NCBI GenBank assembly: GCA_947630535.1
Contig: CANRHZ010000009.1
Location: 1 to 47,297, forward strand
Reading direction: 5' to 3'
DNA length: 47,297 bases
DNA from: Candidatus Gastranaerophilales bacterium
GTDB taxonomy: Bacteria; Cyanobacteriota; Vampirovibrionia; Gastranaerophilales; Gastranaerophilaceae
Below are positions 1 through 9,627 of this stretch, in pieces. How positions within the stretch are numbered: position 1 is the stretch's first letter; each line of letters starts with the position of its first letter. Below the pieces are notes generated by a model. It saw only the letters and a list, made by a program, of their open reading frames with translations. It was not told the origin of the DNA and ran no database searches. The translations under genes and the position numbers were made by a program.

Positions 1-27
1 GGGGTAAGCTCCAAACAAATTCGTCAT
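1..27 (-). CDS. prepilin-like gene, 5' fragment at window edge
   Basis: Only nine codons are present, reading MTNLFGAYP, and the gene runs off the left end inside a C tract (four Cs visible on the coding strand). Its start, GGGAG ribosome site and upstream sequence match those of the two prepilin-like genes at the right end (start codons at 46097 and 47195), which begin MVKLFGAYP. It is therefore a third member of that family, pointing outward in the opposite direction. Codons 2 and 3 differ from the other copies, so it is a distinct locus. Nothing can be said about its C-terminal part or its tract length. Confidence 0.7.
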
Positions 28-58
28 AAATTAAACTCCCATCTATATTTTAGTACAT
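1..58 (-). repeat. inverted copy of prepilin 5' repeat
   Basis: On the minus strand this stretch carries the same TACTAAAATATAG promoter-like block, GGGAG ribosome site, ATG and GGAGCTTACCCC as 46066-46123 and 47164-47221. Outside codons 2-3 it is nearly identical. The window edge falls inside the C run, suggesting that the assembly broke at this repeat. Confidence 0.85.
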
Positions 59-232
59 TTTTATTTTAGCAAATTAAATTAAACTTTTCAATAGCATTTA
101 TATTGCATAAAAATTTTTTATTGTAAGGAGCATAAAAGAAGTTTAATTTAACCATAAAACAAAATTTGTAAATAAAATTTTGCATATAGCCTAACAATTA
201 TAAGTATGAACTTTTTTTAAATATCAAAGTTT

Positions 233-243
233 TGTGCTAAAAT
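233..243 (+). promoter_or_regulatory. extended -10 promoter, likely leaderless
   Basis: TGTGCTAAAAT is an extended -10 element, repeated exactly before clpC (13313-13323). The ATG of the kinase gene lies seven bases after the hexamer, about where transcription should begin, and no Shine-Dalgarno precedes it. A leaderless mRNA is inferred. Confidence 0.5.
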
Positions 244-250
244 CTTTTCT

Positions 251-1228
251 ATGCTTATTTTTCTTATTATAACATCCGTTTTTGTTTTTATTTTTTCGGT
301 TATTATCGGCATTTTGGCCGCAAAGATGATTAAACTTGCATCCTATCAATCTAAAATGGAAGATTATATTAAAGGGGCGGTAAATAAAATTAATCAGGCA
401 AGGTATGGCAACTTTCAAATTAAACTTGATGAAAAAGAGGATGATCCGGGGCTTTATAAAAGTTTAAACGACCTTTTTGAAAGCATAACCGATAGGGACC
501 TTGTCATTAACGAGTACAGAGAAAAGGAAAAAGAAAACTATAATCTTAAAGAAGAATTTATGGCGGCTTTAACCCATGACCTAAAAGTTCCCATTATAGC
601 TGCGGATAAAACTTATGACCTGTTAATTTCAAACAAGTTCGGAAATATAACAGAAAATCAAAAGGAAGTAATAATAAAATTAAAAGAGTCAAACGATGAC
701 CTTATAAAGATGGTTAATTCAATTTTAGAAACCTATAAAATAGAAAATAGCGGAATTGAATTAAACATAGAAGAAAATATAGATGTTGAAGAATTTATAA
801 AATCGGTTGTTGAATCTTCAAGCAATATAGCTAAGTCTCAGGGAAAAGAGATAAATTTTTATATGGATACAAAAAAATTCCAAGCCAATTTTGATAAAAT
901 GCTCATAAAAAGGGTTATAAACAATTTGATAATAAATGCGATAAATCACAGTGTTTCAACAAATAAAATAGATATCCACCTCAATAAAACGGGGGACACT
1001 TTTTCGATTGATGTTATTGATTTTGGAGAGGGGATTGATGAAGATGAAATTGAGAAAATATTTAACAAATACTATTCAATTACAAATAAAACAACAAGAG
1101 TTTCAACGGGTTTAGGCCTATACCTTTCAAATAAAATCGTAAAAAAACATAAAGGAATAATTGAAGCGGAATCAAAGAAAAATGAAGGGTCAATTTTTAG
1201 AATAATTCTTCCCCTTAAAATTCTTTAA
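251..1228 (+). CDS. membrane sensor histidine kinase
   Basis: A two-component sensor kinase of 325 residues. A single hydrophobic segment (about residues 2-24) is followed by a linker resembling a HAMP/coiled region (25-100). The dimerisation and phospho-acceptor helix follows, with His109 in ALTHDLKVP. The ATPase domain has an N box (NNLIINAINHS), a G1 box (DFGEGIDEDE) and a G2 box (TGLGLYLSNK). It autophosphorylates on histidine and should pass phosphate to a response regulator, but none is encoded nearby in the window. There is almost no periplasmic sensor, so the signal is probably sensed in or near the membrane. The 3' end overlaps the convergent MEMO-AMMECR1 gene by 14 bases. The signal is unknown. 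Confidence 0.9.
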   Translation: MLIFLIITSVFVFIFSVIIGILAAKMIKLASYQSKMEDYIKGAVNKINQARYGNFQIKLDEKEDDPGLYKSLNDLFESITDRDLVINEYREKEKENYNLKEEFMAALTHDLKVPIIAADKTYDLLISNKFGNITENQKEVIIKLKESNDDLIKMVNSILETYKIENSGIELNIEENIDVEEFIKSVVESSSNIAKSQGKEINFYMDTKKFQANFDKMLIKRVINNLIINAINHSVSTNKIDIHLNKTGDTFSIDVIDFGEGIDEDEIEKIFNKYYSITNKTTRVSTGLGLYLSNKIVKKHKGIIEAESKKNEGSIFRIILPLKIL

Positions 1229-2549
1229 TGTATGTTGTGTGGAACCTGTAGGCCTTAAAAGTATCCGAAAAATAATTATAAGGAAGCCCCGCCTTTTGTT
1301 TTAGAGAATTTAGAAAATCTTTCTTGTCTTTAATTTGCTCCCAAACGGAAGGAAGGTAAACCGCCCTATAATTCCCGTCCTGTATAATTATTCCGTCAAT
1401 ATCCTTATTTATTTTATCAAGAAGTTCTTTTTCATTTTTGAATTCAATTAAAGAGGGGCTTGATAAAAGAGAAACGTTTATTTTTATATCCTCGATTTCA
1501 TTTTCAATAACGGGAGTAAACCTCGGGTCGTTAAATGCGGAACTTTTTGCATTCATTATTAAATCCTTTATTAAAGGGCGGTATTGAATAATTGAACCTA
1601 TACATCCTCTTAAATTTCCGTTTTTTTCTAACGTAACAAAGGATGCGCCCTTTTCATCAAAGACTCTGTCGTATTTTATTTCAACATTTTGATTTACAAA
1701 GGCTTGTTTTATAGAAATTCTTGCAAGTTTTATTATAAAATCGGAATAATACTCTTTAAGGTAGTTATTTTTCTCACCCTCGTAAAGTCCCCAGACGCCA
1801 TACCCTACAACCCTTGATTTATCGTTATTAACAAGGGAAGAATTTCTCATATCAAGTCTTATTAGAGAATGGCCATTCTTTTTTGCAAAAAGCAAAAGTC
1901 CTAAAATTCCTGTAATGCCGCATGCCATATTTGGCAAGATATTATTAAAATCAAGGGTTTCAATCATATCTGCCGTTTTTAAATCAAGTTCAAGCGCATT
2001 TTTATCCGATAAAAAGTGACTTAAATCAGATGATATAATAAAGCCTGTGTCTTTATTTTCCCAGTATTTTGAAATAATACTTTCAATTTTATTAAAATTT
2101 TCATTCCCGATTAAAACGGGAACTATTTTTACCTCTTTATATAATGTTTGAATTATGGGAAGTTCAACTTCTATCGAATGTTCAAACTCAAATGCTTTAT
2201 CGTTATAATTTGCGCCAAAGTTTTGAATTAAATCGTTCAAGATTTCTTTATTTAATTCTATATTCCCAAGAGGGGTTGAAAAATAATCATAATTAGAAAT
2301 TCCGATACCATCAAAGCCGACTTTATGTGCGGGAGCAAATATAAAAAGGGTTTTTAAGTTCTTATCAAGAGAATTTATCCCTTTGTAGCTAAGGATGCCT
2401 GAATATATAAGCCCCGCATGCGGAACAATAACCGCCCTTGTTTGAAGCTTGGTATCGTTTGTTTTTATTTTTTGAATAAAGTTGTAAAGTTCGTCTTTAT
2501 CCTTGGGATAAAAAATTCCTTCAACGGATGCTTGTTTTATTTTTTCCAT
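1215..2549 (-). CDS. MEMO-AMMECR1 fusion (AmmeMemoRadiSam proteins B and A)
   Basis: Two domains are joined in one chain. The N-terminal half (about residues 1-260) is a MEMO-type, dioxygenase-like domain with VPHAGLIYSG, FEHSIEVELP and SSDLSHF, the family's putative metal-site histidines and acids. The C-terminal half (about 270-444) is AMMECR1, with the LRGCIGS signature and FNDPRFTPV. These are proteins B and A of the AmmeMemoRadiSam set, whose biochemical role is not established. The radical SAM partner is divergently transcribed 23 bp away. I start at ATG 2549 because the protein then begins MEKIKQASVEGIFYP, as MEMO proteins do. An upstream in-frame ATG at 2606 lies inside the neighbouring gene. 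The likely -10 ends six bases before this ATG, so the mRNA may be leaderless. Confidence 0.9.
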   Translation of the reverse strand: MEKIKQASVEGIFYPKDKDELYNFIQKIKTNDTKLQTRAVIVPHAGLIYSGILSYKGINSLDKNLKTLFIFAPAHKVGFDGIGISNYDYFSTPLGNIELNKEILNDLIQNFGANYNDKAFEFEHSIEVELPIIQTLYKEVKIVPVLIGNENFNKIESIISKYWENKDTGFIISSDLSHFLSDKNALELDLKTADMIETLDFNNILPNMACGITGILGLLLFAKKNGHSLIRLDMRNSSLVNNDKSRVVGYGVWGLYEGEKNNYLKEYYSDFIIKLARISIKQAFVNQNVEIKYDRVFDEKGASFVTLEKNGNLRGCIGSIIQYRPLIKDLIMNAKSSAFNDPRFTPVIENEIEDIKINVSLLSSPSLIEFKNEKELLDKINKDIDGIIIQDGNYRAVYLPSVWEQIKDKKDFLNSLKQKAGLPYNYFSDTFKAYRFHTTYIKEF

Positions 2550-2554
2550 AAAAC

Positions 2555-2584
2555 GATTATAATCATTTTTAAATGAAATATCAA
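2555..2584. promoter_or_regulatory. symmetric bidirectional -10 between divergent genes
   Basis: GATTATAATC (2555-2564) is a perfect palindrome and contains TATAAT on both strands. On the minus strand TTGATA (2584-2579), a 17-base spacer and TATAAT (2561-2556) form a good promoter for the MEMO-AMMECR1 gene. On the plus strand TATAAT (2558-2563) lies nine bases before the radical SAM start. There is no room for a ribosome site on either side. Confidence 0.6.
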
Positions 2585-3571
2585 AAGAAAATAAATAATA
2601 AAACAAAATGCCTTATATGCCCGAGGGAATGCACACTATCAGAAGGGCAGGAAGGGTTTTGTCATATAAGAAAAAATGTTGGGGGCGATATAATATTAAC
2701 CGCCTACGGCAAAAATACGGGGCTTTCCGTTGACCCTATTGAAAAAAAGCCCCTCTACCATTTTTATCCAAACTCAAAAATTCTATCCTTTGGTACATAT
2801 GGCTGCAATATGGGGTGTTTATTTTGCCAAAACTTCCATATAACAAAAACAAAACAGACTCCTGATAGCCTTCCTTTTATCTCTCCCCAAACAATTGTTG
2901 ACCTTTCAATTAAAAATAACATTAAAAGCATTGCATTTACTTATAATGACCCTGTTGTCTTTTTTGAATATGCTCTTGATACGGCAAAAATTGCAAAAGA
3001 AGAAGGGATTAAAACTGTGGCAGTTAGCGCAGGCTATATGCAACAAACCCCGAGAAAAGAGTTTTATAAATATATAGACGGTGCAAATATTGACCTTAAG
3101 GGGTTTAGTGATGAATTTTATAAGAAAAATTGCTTATCCCGATTAACACCCGTTTTAGATACCATAAAATATATTAAAAATGAAACAGACACTCACCTTG
3201 AAATTACAACTATGCTAATAGAAGGGGAAAACGACTCAGATGATATTCTAAAAGCGGAACTTGATTGGATTTTAGATAATATAGGGGATTTAGTCCCTTT
3301 GCATTTTAGCGCATTTACTCCAAGATATAAATTTATTAAAAAATCGGCAACAAAGCCTGAAACCTTATATATGGCAAGGGAACTTGCACTATCATTCGGG
3401 CTAAAGTATGTTTATACGGGAAACATTATAAATAAAGAAACGTCAACAACATATTGCAAACACTGCAAAAAACCCGTTATTGTAAGGGACGGATACAGAG
3501 TTTTAGAATGTAACCTTGATAAAAACGGTGCTTGTATATATTGTAACGGTATGTGCGACGGCAGGTATTAA
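2573..3571 (+). CDS. amrS: AmmeMemoRadiSam radical SAM enzyme
   Basis: A radical SAM protein of 332 residues. The 4Fe-4S/SAM motif is CNMGCLFC, a CxxxCxxC signature, near residue 82. An N-terminal Cys cluster (CLICPRECTLSEGQEGFC) and a C-terminal Cys-rich tail (CKHCKKP, CIYCNGMC) are the added cysteines typical of the AmrS branch of pyruvate formate-lyase activase-like enzymes. The reaction is unknown. Family co-occurrence with MEMO and AMMECR1 proteins, repeated here by the divergent fusion gene, suggests that the three modify or act on one substrate. No Shine-Dalgarno is visible before ATG 2573. The gene ends directly before a convergent terminator. Confidence 0.9.
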   Translation: MKYQKKINNKTKCLICPRECTLSEGQEGFCHIRKNVGGDIILTAYGKNTGLSVDPIEKKPLYHFYPNSKILSFGTYGCNMGCLFCQNFHITKTKQTPDSLPFISPQTIVDLSIKNNIKSIAFTYNDPVVFFEYALDTAKIAKEEGIKTVAVSAGYMQQTPRKEFYKYIDGANIDLKGFSDEFYKKNCLSRLTPVLDTIKYIKNETDTHLEITTMLIEGENDSDDILKAELDWILDNIGDLVPLHFSAFTPRYKFIKKSATKPETLYMARELALSFGLKYVYTGNIINKETSTTYCKHCKKPVIVRDGYRVLECNLDKNGACIYCNGMCDGRY

Positions 3572-3607
3572 AAAAGCCCCTTTTAAAATTAAAAGAGACT
3601 TTATTTT
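3571..3607 (-). terminator. intrinsic terminator of gap
   Basis: On the minus strand GTCTCTTTTA pairs with TAAAAGGGGC (two G-U pairs) around a short AT loop, followed by six Ts. On the plus strand the wobble pairs become mismatches, so it mainly serves gap. Confidence 0.65.
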
Positions 3608-3623
3608 ATAACTTTAAATCAAA

Positions 3624-4680
<1,057 letters not shown>

Positions 4681-4761
4681 ACTGAATAAGCAATATAATT
4701 TTAGCAAAATATTTTCTTTAGGAGCTTTTTATATATTAAAAATTCTAAAAAAGGAGAAAAA

Positions 4762-5493
4762 ATGATTGGTCCGATTTCTTTTCAAGGCACTTTTAGAACC
4801 TATAATACAAAAAATAATTCAACTACATTTTATGAACTAAACAGATATATATATGAAAAAGGAGAAAAAAACGATAATTTTTGCCAAGAAACGCAATATG
4901 TTCACCCGGACAAAAACAATTACCCCAAAATAAACGGCGAAGAATACCGTGCAATTTCAACTTTGGTTGTACCAAAATTATTTGATAGTGTGGTTGAAAA
5001 ATACTGTATAAAAAATAATATTCCATATAAAAAAATTGGTACAAAAGATGATATGACCCCTGAGAAAATAACCTCCAGAATAATAACAAACGATAAAAAC
5101 GGAGAATATTTTCTTGCAACAGTAAACAATAAAAAATTAAATTCACTTCTGAAAAACCAAAGAAACAACTTTGAAATGGCAGAGTATGATTACCAAAATA
5201 TTTATAAAAAAGAGACGGATTTTATGTTCAAAAACTTAAGAGCAATTCCTGCCCCATGTCTTACGATAAGGAGTTTAAACACATCATTTTCTGATGCCCT
5301 CCTTTACCTTAGAAATAACGGAAATAAAAATATAGACCCTGAATATTTTGATATTTCCTTAATCCAAAAGGATGAAAAAAGGCCCGATTATTGCGGATAC
5401 TTTGCACAAAAAGAATTCGGAATAGATAATCCCGTTGTGAAGGTTGATACGGAAACTTTTGCTATCGGGGAAGCACTCGGAATATTTGAATAA
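4762..5493 (+). CDS. hypothetical protein with N-terminal ISFQG motif
   Basis: I do not recognise this 243-residue protein. It has a good ribosome site (AAAGGAG) and its own codon-sized intergenic boundaries, so it is a real gene. There is no signal peptide or membrane segment. The start MIGPISFQGTF resembles the short 'SF.G' type N terminus of other orphan proteins in this window (EFKG at 19886, KISFSNR at 30004). The rest is hydrophilic, rich in Asn, Lys and Tyr, with single Cys residues at scattered places. It is flanked by gap (divergent) and a glycosyltransferase (convergent), and neither suggests a role. Confidence 0.8.
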   Translation: MIGPISFQGTFRTYNTKNNSTTFYELNRYIYEKGEKNDNFCQETQYVHPDKNNYPKINGEEYRAISTLVVPKLFDSVVEKYCIKNNIPYKKIGTKDDMTPEKITSRIITNDKNGEYFLATVNNKKLNSLLKNQRNNFEMAEYDYQNIYKKETDFMFKNLRAIPAPCLTIRSLNTSFSDALLYLRNNGNKNIDPEYFDISLIQKDEKRPDYCGYFAQKEFGIDNPVVKVDTETFAIGEALGIFE

Positions 5494-5566
5494 GTTATAA
5501 ATTCACCAATATATTATAAAACCTTAAAACGGGGTTATTTTGTCTTGCGAAAATCTTAAAATAAAA

Positions 5567-6577
5567 TTACTTTGTATTTTTTACAAATTTTATTTTTGAA
5601 AAGTCTTTTTTTATAATATGTTCAATGAATTTTTCATTTGATATTTTGTTTAGATTTAATTCAATAACATTTTTATAAATGTTATCCAGTATCATTTGTC
5701 TGTCGGATTCATCCGCCATTTCATAGTCATTTCTGTAGAGATTATATATTGTTTTTATGAGGTATTTTTTATGCTTTTTAAAAAAGGCCTCATCCCGCAT
5801 GAAATAATCTTTTATTTTGCTTACCGTATTTGTAAATACAAAAGGGTTGTCTTTTTTGCTGAATGTTAAAGTAAAAGAACCTTCTCTTTCCCTGTAGTTA
5901 TAATATGTCCCGTCCAATAAAAAGGCATTTTTTAAATGAGGGCTAATCATAATCCAAAAAATTGCATCCTCAAAAGGTTGTTTTAAAACAAATGTGCATC
6001 CGCTTTCTTGTATGATTGATTTTTTATAAAGCTTTGCCCAAGGGAGAGGGGGGATTTTTCTTGACAGTTTGTCGTTAATTTTGATTTTTCCGCATTTAAA
6101 AAATTTATATGTTGTGGTTTCATTATTCAGGTAATGTTTTTTATATGGAATACAAACCAAATCCAAATCGTATTTTATAATTTTTTCATACATTAATTCA
6201 AACGCATCTTTATCAAGCCAATCATCCGAATCCATAAAAAATATATAAGGCGCCTTTGATATTTTCATTCCAAGGTTTCTTGCAGCGGAAAGCCCTTCAT
6301 TTTCTTTATCAATTACAACAATTCTTTTATCTTTGCTTTCATAATCTTTTAGAATTTGAAGGGTGTTATCGTGACTGCCGTCATTAATACAGATAATTTC
6401 AAAGTTTTTAAACGTCTGATTAATCAGACTGTCTAAGCATTCTTGCAAATATTCCTGAACATTATAACAGGGTACAATGATGCTTATATACGGAACAGAA
6501 ACCTCATTTTGCCCGTTAAGACAAGACTTTTGCACTTTTTTAAATTTATTTTTTATACAAGAGAATATATTGTTCAA
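5567..6577 (-). CDS. family 2 glycosyltransferase
   Basis: An inverting GT-A fold transferase of 336 residues. The domain begins at VPYISIIVPCYNVQEYL (about residue 28). INDGSHDNT is the nucleotide-binding loop and DSDDW (116-120) supplies the DxD metal ligands. NEGLSAARNLG is also typical of this family. It transfers a nucleotide-activated sugar, probably to a surface polysaccharide or lipid carrier; donor and acceptor cannot be read from the sequence. No membrane segment is obvious. The start is a TTG codon, with GGAG ten bases upstream. The gene stands alone, upstream of no other glycan gene. Confidence 0.9.
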   Translation of the reverse strand: MNNIFSCIKNKFKKVQKSCLNGQNEVSVPYISIIVPCYNVQEYLQECLDSLINQTFKNFEIICINDGSHDNTLQILKDYESKDKRIVVIDKENEGLSAARNLGMKISKAPYIFFMDSDDWLDKDAFELMYEKIIKYDLDLVCIPYKKHYLNNETTTYKFFKCGKIKINDKLSRKIPPLPWAKLYKKSIIQESGCTFVLKQPFEDAIFWIMISPHLKNAFLLDGTYYNYREREGSFTLTFSKKDNPFVFTNTVSKIKDYFMRDEAFFKKHKKYLIKTIYNLYRNDYEMADESDRQMILDNIYKNVIELNLNKISNEKFIEHIIKKDFSKIKFVKNTK

Positions 6578-6635
6578 TTTTGTTTGGCTCCAACTCCATA
6601 ATTATATAATAAAATCCAAAATAAAACACATACTA

Positions 6636-6662
6636 AAAATGCCTTAATAAATAAGGCATTTT
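6636..6662 (-). terminator. terminator between rpoD and glycosyltransferase
   Basis: AAAATGCCTTA and TAAGGCATTTT form an 11-bp perfect stem around ATAAA. T-rich sequence follows on both strands. It lies just after rpoD, and being symmetric it could work in both directions. Confidence 0.85.
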
Positions 6663-6668
6663 ATTGTT

Positions 6669-7730
6669 TTAAACTTCAATATATTCTTTTAAGCGTTTGG
6701 ATCTATTCGGGTGTCTTAATTTCCTTAGAGCCTTAGCTTCAATTTGTCTTATACGTTCTCTTGTAACACCAAAAAGCTGGCCTACTTCTTCAAGTGTTCT
6801 TTGTCTGCCGTCATCCATACCGAAACGGAGCCTTAACACATCACGTTCTCTTGGGGACAAGCTTGATAACACTTCCGCCAAGTCCTCTCTTAAAAGTTCG
6901 TGGGCAACCGTTTTAACGGGAGCATCGGCATCTTTATCTTCAATAAAATCTCCGAGTCTTGAATCTTCTTCTTTTCCTATCGGAGTTTCAAGAGATAAAG
7001 GTTCTTGGGCTACTTTTATTATTTCTCTTAATTTGTTGATTGAAATTCCCATTTCAACCGAAAGTTCTTCTTCTGAAGGTTTTCTTGCAAGTTCCTGAGC
7101 AAGTTTTCTTGTAACTTTTTTCAATTTATTAATTGTTTCAACCATATGAACGGGAATTCGGATTGTTCTTGCCTGATCGGCAATTGCCCTTGTAATTGCC
7201 TGTCTTATCCACCATGTTGCATAGGTTGAAAATTTATACCCTCTTTCATGGTCAAATTTTTCTGCGGCTCTGATAAGTCCGAGGTTGCCTTCCTGAATTA
7301 AATCAAGAAAAAGCATTCCCCTGCCCACATATTTTTTTGCAATAGAAACAACAAGTCTTAAGTTTGCCTGTACAAGTTTTCTTTTTGCAACGGCACCCTG
7401 ATTTCCGCCTGCCACAATCTTTCTTGCAAGGTCAATTTCTTCATCTGCCGTCAAAAGTTTTATTCTTCCGATTTCTCTTAAATACATTCTTACAGGGTCG
7501 TCAATTGAAATTCCTTTTGGTGCCTGAAGGTCATCTTCAGCATCTTCATCTGTTTTTTCGTATATGCCGCCTTCAAGTGCGGATTCAATTCCGACTACCC
7601 CGTGGTTTCTTATTATATTAGAGATGTTGTCGGTTTCAAGCGCATTTGATTCAAAAAATGTATCGTCAAGTGCATCTGTTGCTTTATCTATTACTCCAAG
7701 TGCGGAATCCTGATTTTTCTTCTTTGTCAT
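6669..7730 (-). CDS. rpoD: primary sigma factor RpoD/SigA
   Basis: The housekeeping sigma-70 subunit that directs RNA polymerase to -10/-35 promoters (353 residues). Region 1.2 is [11 protein letters not shown]. Region 2 has [26 protein letters not shown] and the -10 recognition helix [13 protein letters not shown]. Region 3 is [14 protein letters not shown]. The region 4.2 helix-turn-helix is [13 protein letters not shown], followed by KALRKLRHP. The acidic N terminus is short, as in group 1 factors outside Proteobacteria. It lies 19 bases after dnaG, matching the old dnaG-rpoD macromolecular synthesis operon, here without rpsU. Confidence 0.97.
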   Translation of the reverse strand: MTKKKNQDSALGVIDKATDALDDTFFESNALETDNISNIIRNHGVVGIESALEGGIYEKTDEDAEDDLQAPKGISIDDPVRMYLREIGRIKLLTADEEIDLARKIVAGGNQGAVAKRKLVQANLRLVVSIAKKYVGRGMLFLDLIQEGNLGLIRAAEKFDHERGYKFSTYATWWIRQAITRAIADQARTIRIPVHMVETINKLKKVTRKLAQELARKPSEEELSVEMGISINKLREIIKVAQEPLSLETPIGKEEDSRLGDFIEDKDADAPVKTVAHELLREDLAEVLSSLSPRERDVLRLRFGMDDGRQRTLEEVGQLFGVTRERIRQIEAKALRKLRHPNRSKRLKEYIEV

Positions 7731-7749
7731 TTACAGATTGTCTCCATTC

Positions 7750-9627
7750 TTAGTATTTTTTTACCTGCTCAATTATTTCCCGTGAAACTCTAATTTTCTC
7801 CTCCTCCGTAATTGAAGGGTTATGGTATTTCTCTTTGAGTTTTTCTATTTCAATTTTTCTGTTTAATTCATTTAATCTGGAAAATATTTCTTTAAGTGAG
7901 CATGTGAAATCTTCGTTTGATATGTTTTCATATTCATTTGAGGTAAAGAGCATATCTGATAGTTGCTTTGAAATTTCACCGTCATTATAAAACTTCAAAA
8001 AAAGTTTTTTTGCCACTTCGTCAATATTAAAGTCGTTATTGTAAATTTCTCTTAATTCTTTTATTACAACAGAGTTTAATTCTCCCTTGGGTTCATAGTT
8101 TTCGGTATAATTCATAAAGGAAGCTATTTTTTCTTTTGAATTTGCTTGAAAAGCAAGTTTTATAAGTCCCGCTTCTTGAATTTCGTATCTTTTTTCCATA
8201 CCGATATTTTTGTTTTTTCTTTTAAACGGGATAACATTTGTTTCTTTGTATGAAATTAAATCGTCTTGAAGCAAGCTTACCTGTTTTTTTAAGAGCATTT
8301 CATCAACATCAATTTTATATGCGGTATTTCTAACATAATCGGCCAAAATAACGGGATTTTGAATTTCTTTTAAAATTTCGGTTATTTGTTGTACGAGTAT
8401 GGATTTTTCTTGCGGGGTCATATCTTTTGTATATTTTTTAGTAAGCTGCAAAAGTTCATAATCAAGAAGAAGGGGCGCTTTTTTAATTTGTTCTTTATAA
8501 CTTTCGGCACCGAATTCTCTTATGTATTCATCGGGGTCTTTTCCGCCGAGCTGCTCTACAACCCTTATCTCGCAAACGTTATTATCAGCCCCTTTGGCAT
8601 AAGATATATCCGTTTGTTTAATTTCACCAAGACCCTTAAATATTTCTTTTATGACCTCTCCGCCCGATTTTGTTGCTTTTCTTCCCGCACTATCCGCATC
8701 AAAGGCGAGGTATATTTTCCTTGACATGGTGTATCTTGATAACAGTTTAATATGCTGGGGAGTAAGGGCAGTTCCGCAGGATGCTACGACGTTTTTAACC
8801 CCTGCTATCTGAGCCGATATTACATCAAAGTATCCTTCCATAATAATTACTGAATCTTCCTGTCTGATTGCATCTTTAGCGGAATTAAGGCCAAAAAGCA
8901 CGGAACTTTTATTATAAATGATGCTCTCGGGGGAATTTAAATATTTGGGGTTTTGACCGTCCATAATAGCTCTTGCGCCAAAGGCAACCGGCCTTGAATT
9001 TACATCAAAAATGGGAATCATTATCCTGTTTTTAAATCTGTCTATGTATTCCCCGTTTTTTTCGTATAAAAGCCCAGCTTTATAGAGCTCATCGTTTGTG
9101 TAGCCTTTATTTTTAAGATAATTTTTTAATTCAAAATTTGAATTCAGGGATAATCCTAAGAAAAACTTGCCGATTGCAACCTCTTTTACTCCTCTTTTTT
9201 CAAGATATTCAAGGGCTTTTTCGTTTTCAAGAAGGTTGTTATGGTAAAATTCCATGGCATAGTATATTGCATCTTTTAATCGCTCAATTTCTTCTTTAGA
9301 ATTTTTTGAGTTTTGACCGTAAGAACTTGGAAGTTCAATTCCTAATGCCGTTGCCTGCTCTTTAACAACATCAACAAAAGACTGGTTATTTATTTTCATA
9401 AGAAAAGAAATAACATCTCCGCCTTCGCCGCAACCAAAACACTTATAGATTTGTCTTGAAGGAGTAACGGTAAAAGAGGGGGTCTTTTCGCTATGAAACG
9501 GACATAGACCCATAAAGTTGTGCCCCGATTTTTTTAAAACTACATGTTTTGATATAACATCCACTATATCGAGGCGATTTTTAATTTCCTCAACTACCCC
9601 TGTATAGTTAACTTCGGCTTTATTCAA
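7750..9627 (-). CDS. dnaG: DNA primase
   Basis: Makes RNA primers at the replication fork. The N-terminal zinc domain has CPFHSEKTPSF and YKCFGCGEGGD. The TOPRIM core has IIMEGYFDVISA (catalytic Glu) and AFDADSAGRKAT. A helicase-binding C-terminal part of lower complexity follows. I place the start at TTG 9627, which has AAGGA a few bases upstream and leaves about ten residues before the conserved EEIKNRLDIVDVI. An in-frame ATG at 9675 would add 16 residues without a ribosome site. The gene is followed directly by rpoD, with which it is probably cotranscribed. Confidence 0.95.
   Translation of the reverse strand: MNKAEVNYTGVVEEIKNRLDIVDVISKHVVLKKSGHNFMGLCPFHSEKTPSFTVTPSRQIYKCFGCGEGGDVISFLMKINNQSFVDVVKEQATALGIELPSSYGQNSKNSKEEIERLKDAIYYAMEFYHNNLLENEKALEYLEKRGVKEVAIGKFFLGLSLNSNFELKNYLKNKGYTNDELYKAGLLYEKNGEYIDRFKNRIMIPIFDVNSRPVAFGARAIMDGQNPKYLNSPESIIYNKSSVLFGLNSAKDAIRQEDSVIIMEGYFDVISAQIAGVKNVVASCGTALTPQHIKLLSRYTMSRKIYLAFDADSAGRKATKSGGEVIKEIFKGLGEIKQTDISYAKGADNNVCEIRVVEQLGGKDPDEYIREFGAESYKEQIKKAPLLLDYELLQLTKKYTKDMTPQEKSILVQQITEILKEIQNPVILADYVRNTAYKIDVDEMLLKKQVSLLQDDLISYKETNVIPFKRKNKNIGMEKRYEIQEAGLIKLAFQANSKEKIASFMNYTENYEPKGELNSVVIKELREIYNNDFNIDEVAKKLFLKFYNDGEISKQLSDMLFTSNEYENISNEDFTCSLKEIFSRLNELNRKIEIEKLKEKYHNPSITEEEKIRVSREIIEQVKKY

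Noticed and set aside
65-154. Minus-strand ORF starting ATGGTTAAATT at 154, like a pilin gene vestige
   Set aside because: It shares only about 13 bases with the prepilin start, encodes 29 residues without a signal or C tract, and such matches are expected in AT-rich DNA.
6697-7098. Plus-strand ORF of 133 codons across rpoD
   Set aside because: A shadow of rpoD in another frame, Ser-rich and with no ribosome site. The same applies to antisense ORFs over clpC, dnaG, the ribosomal genes and the macB-like genes.
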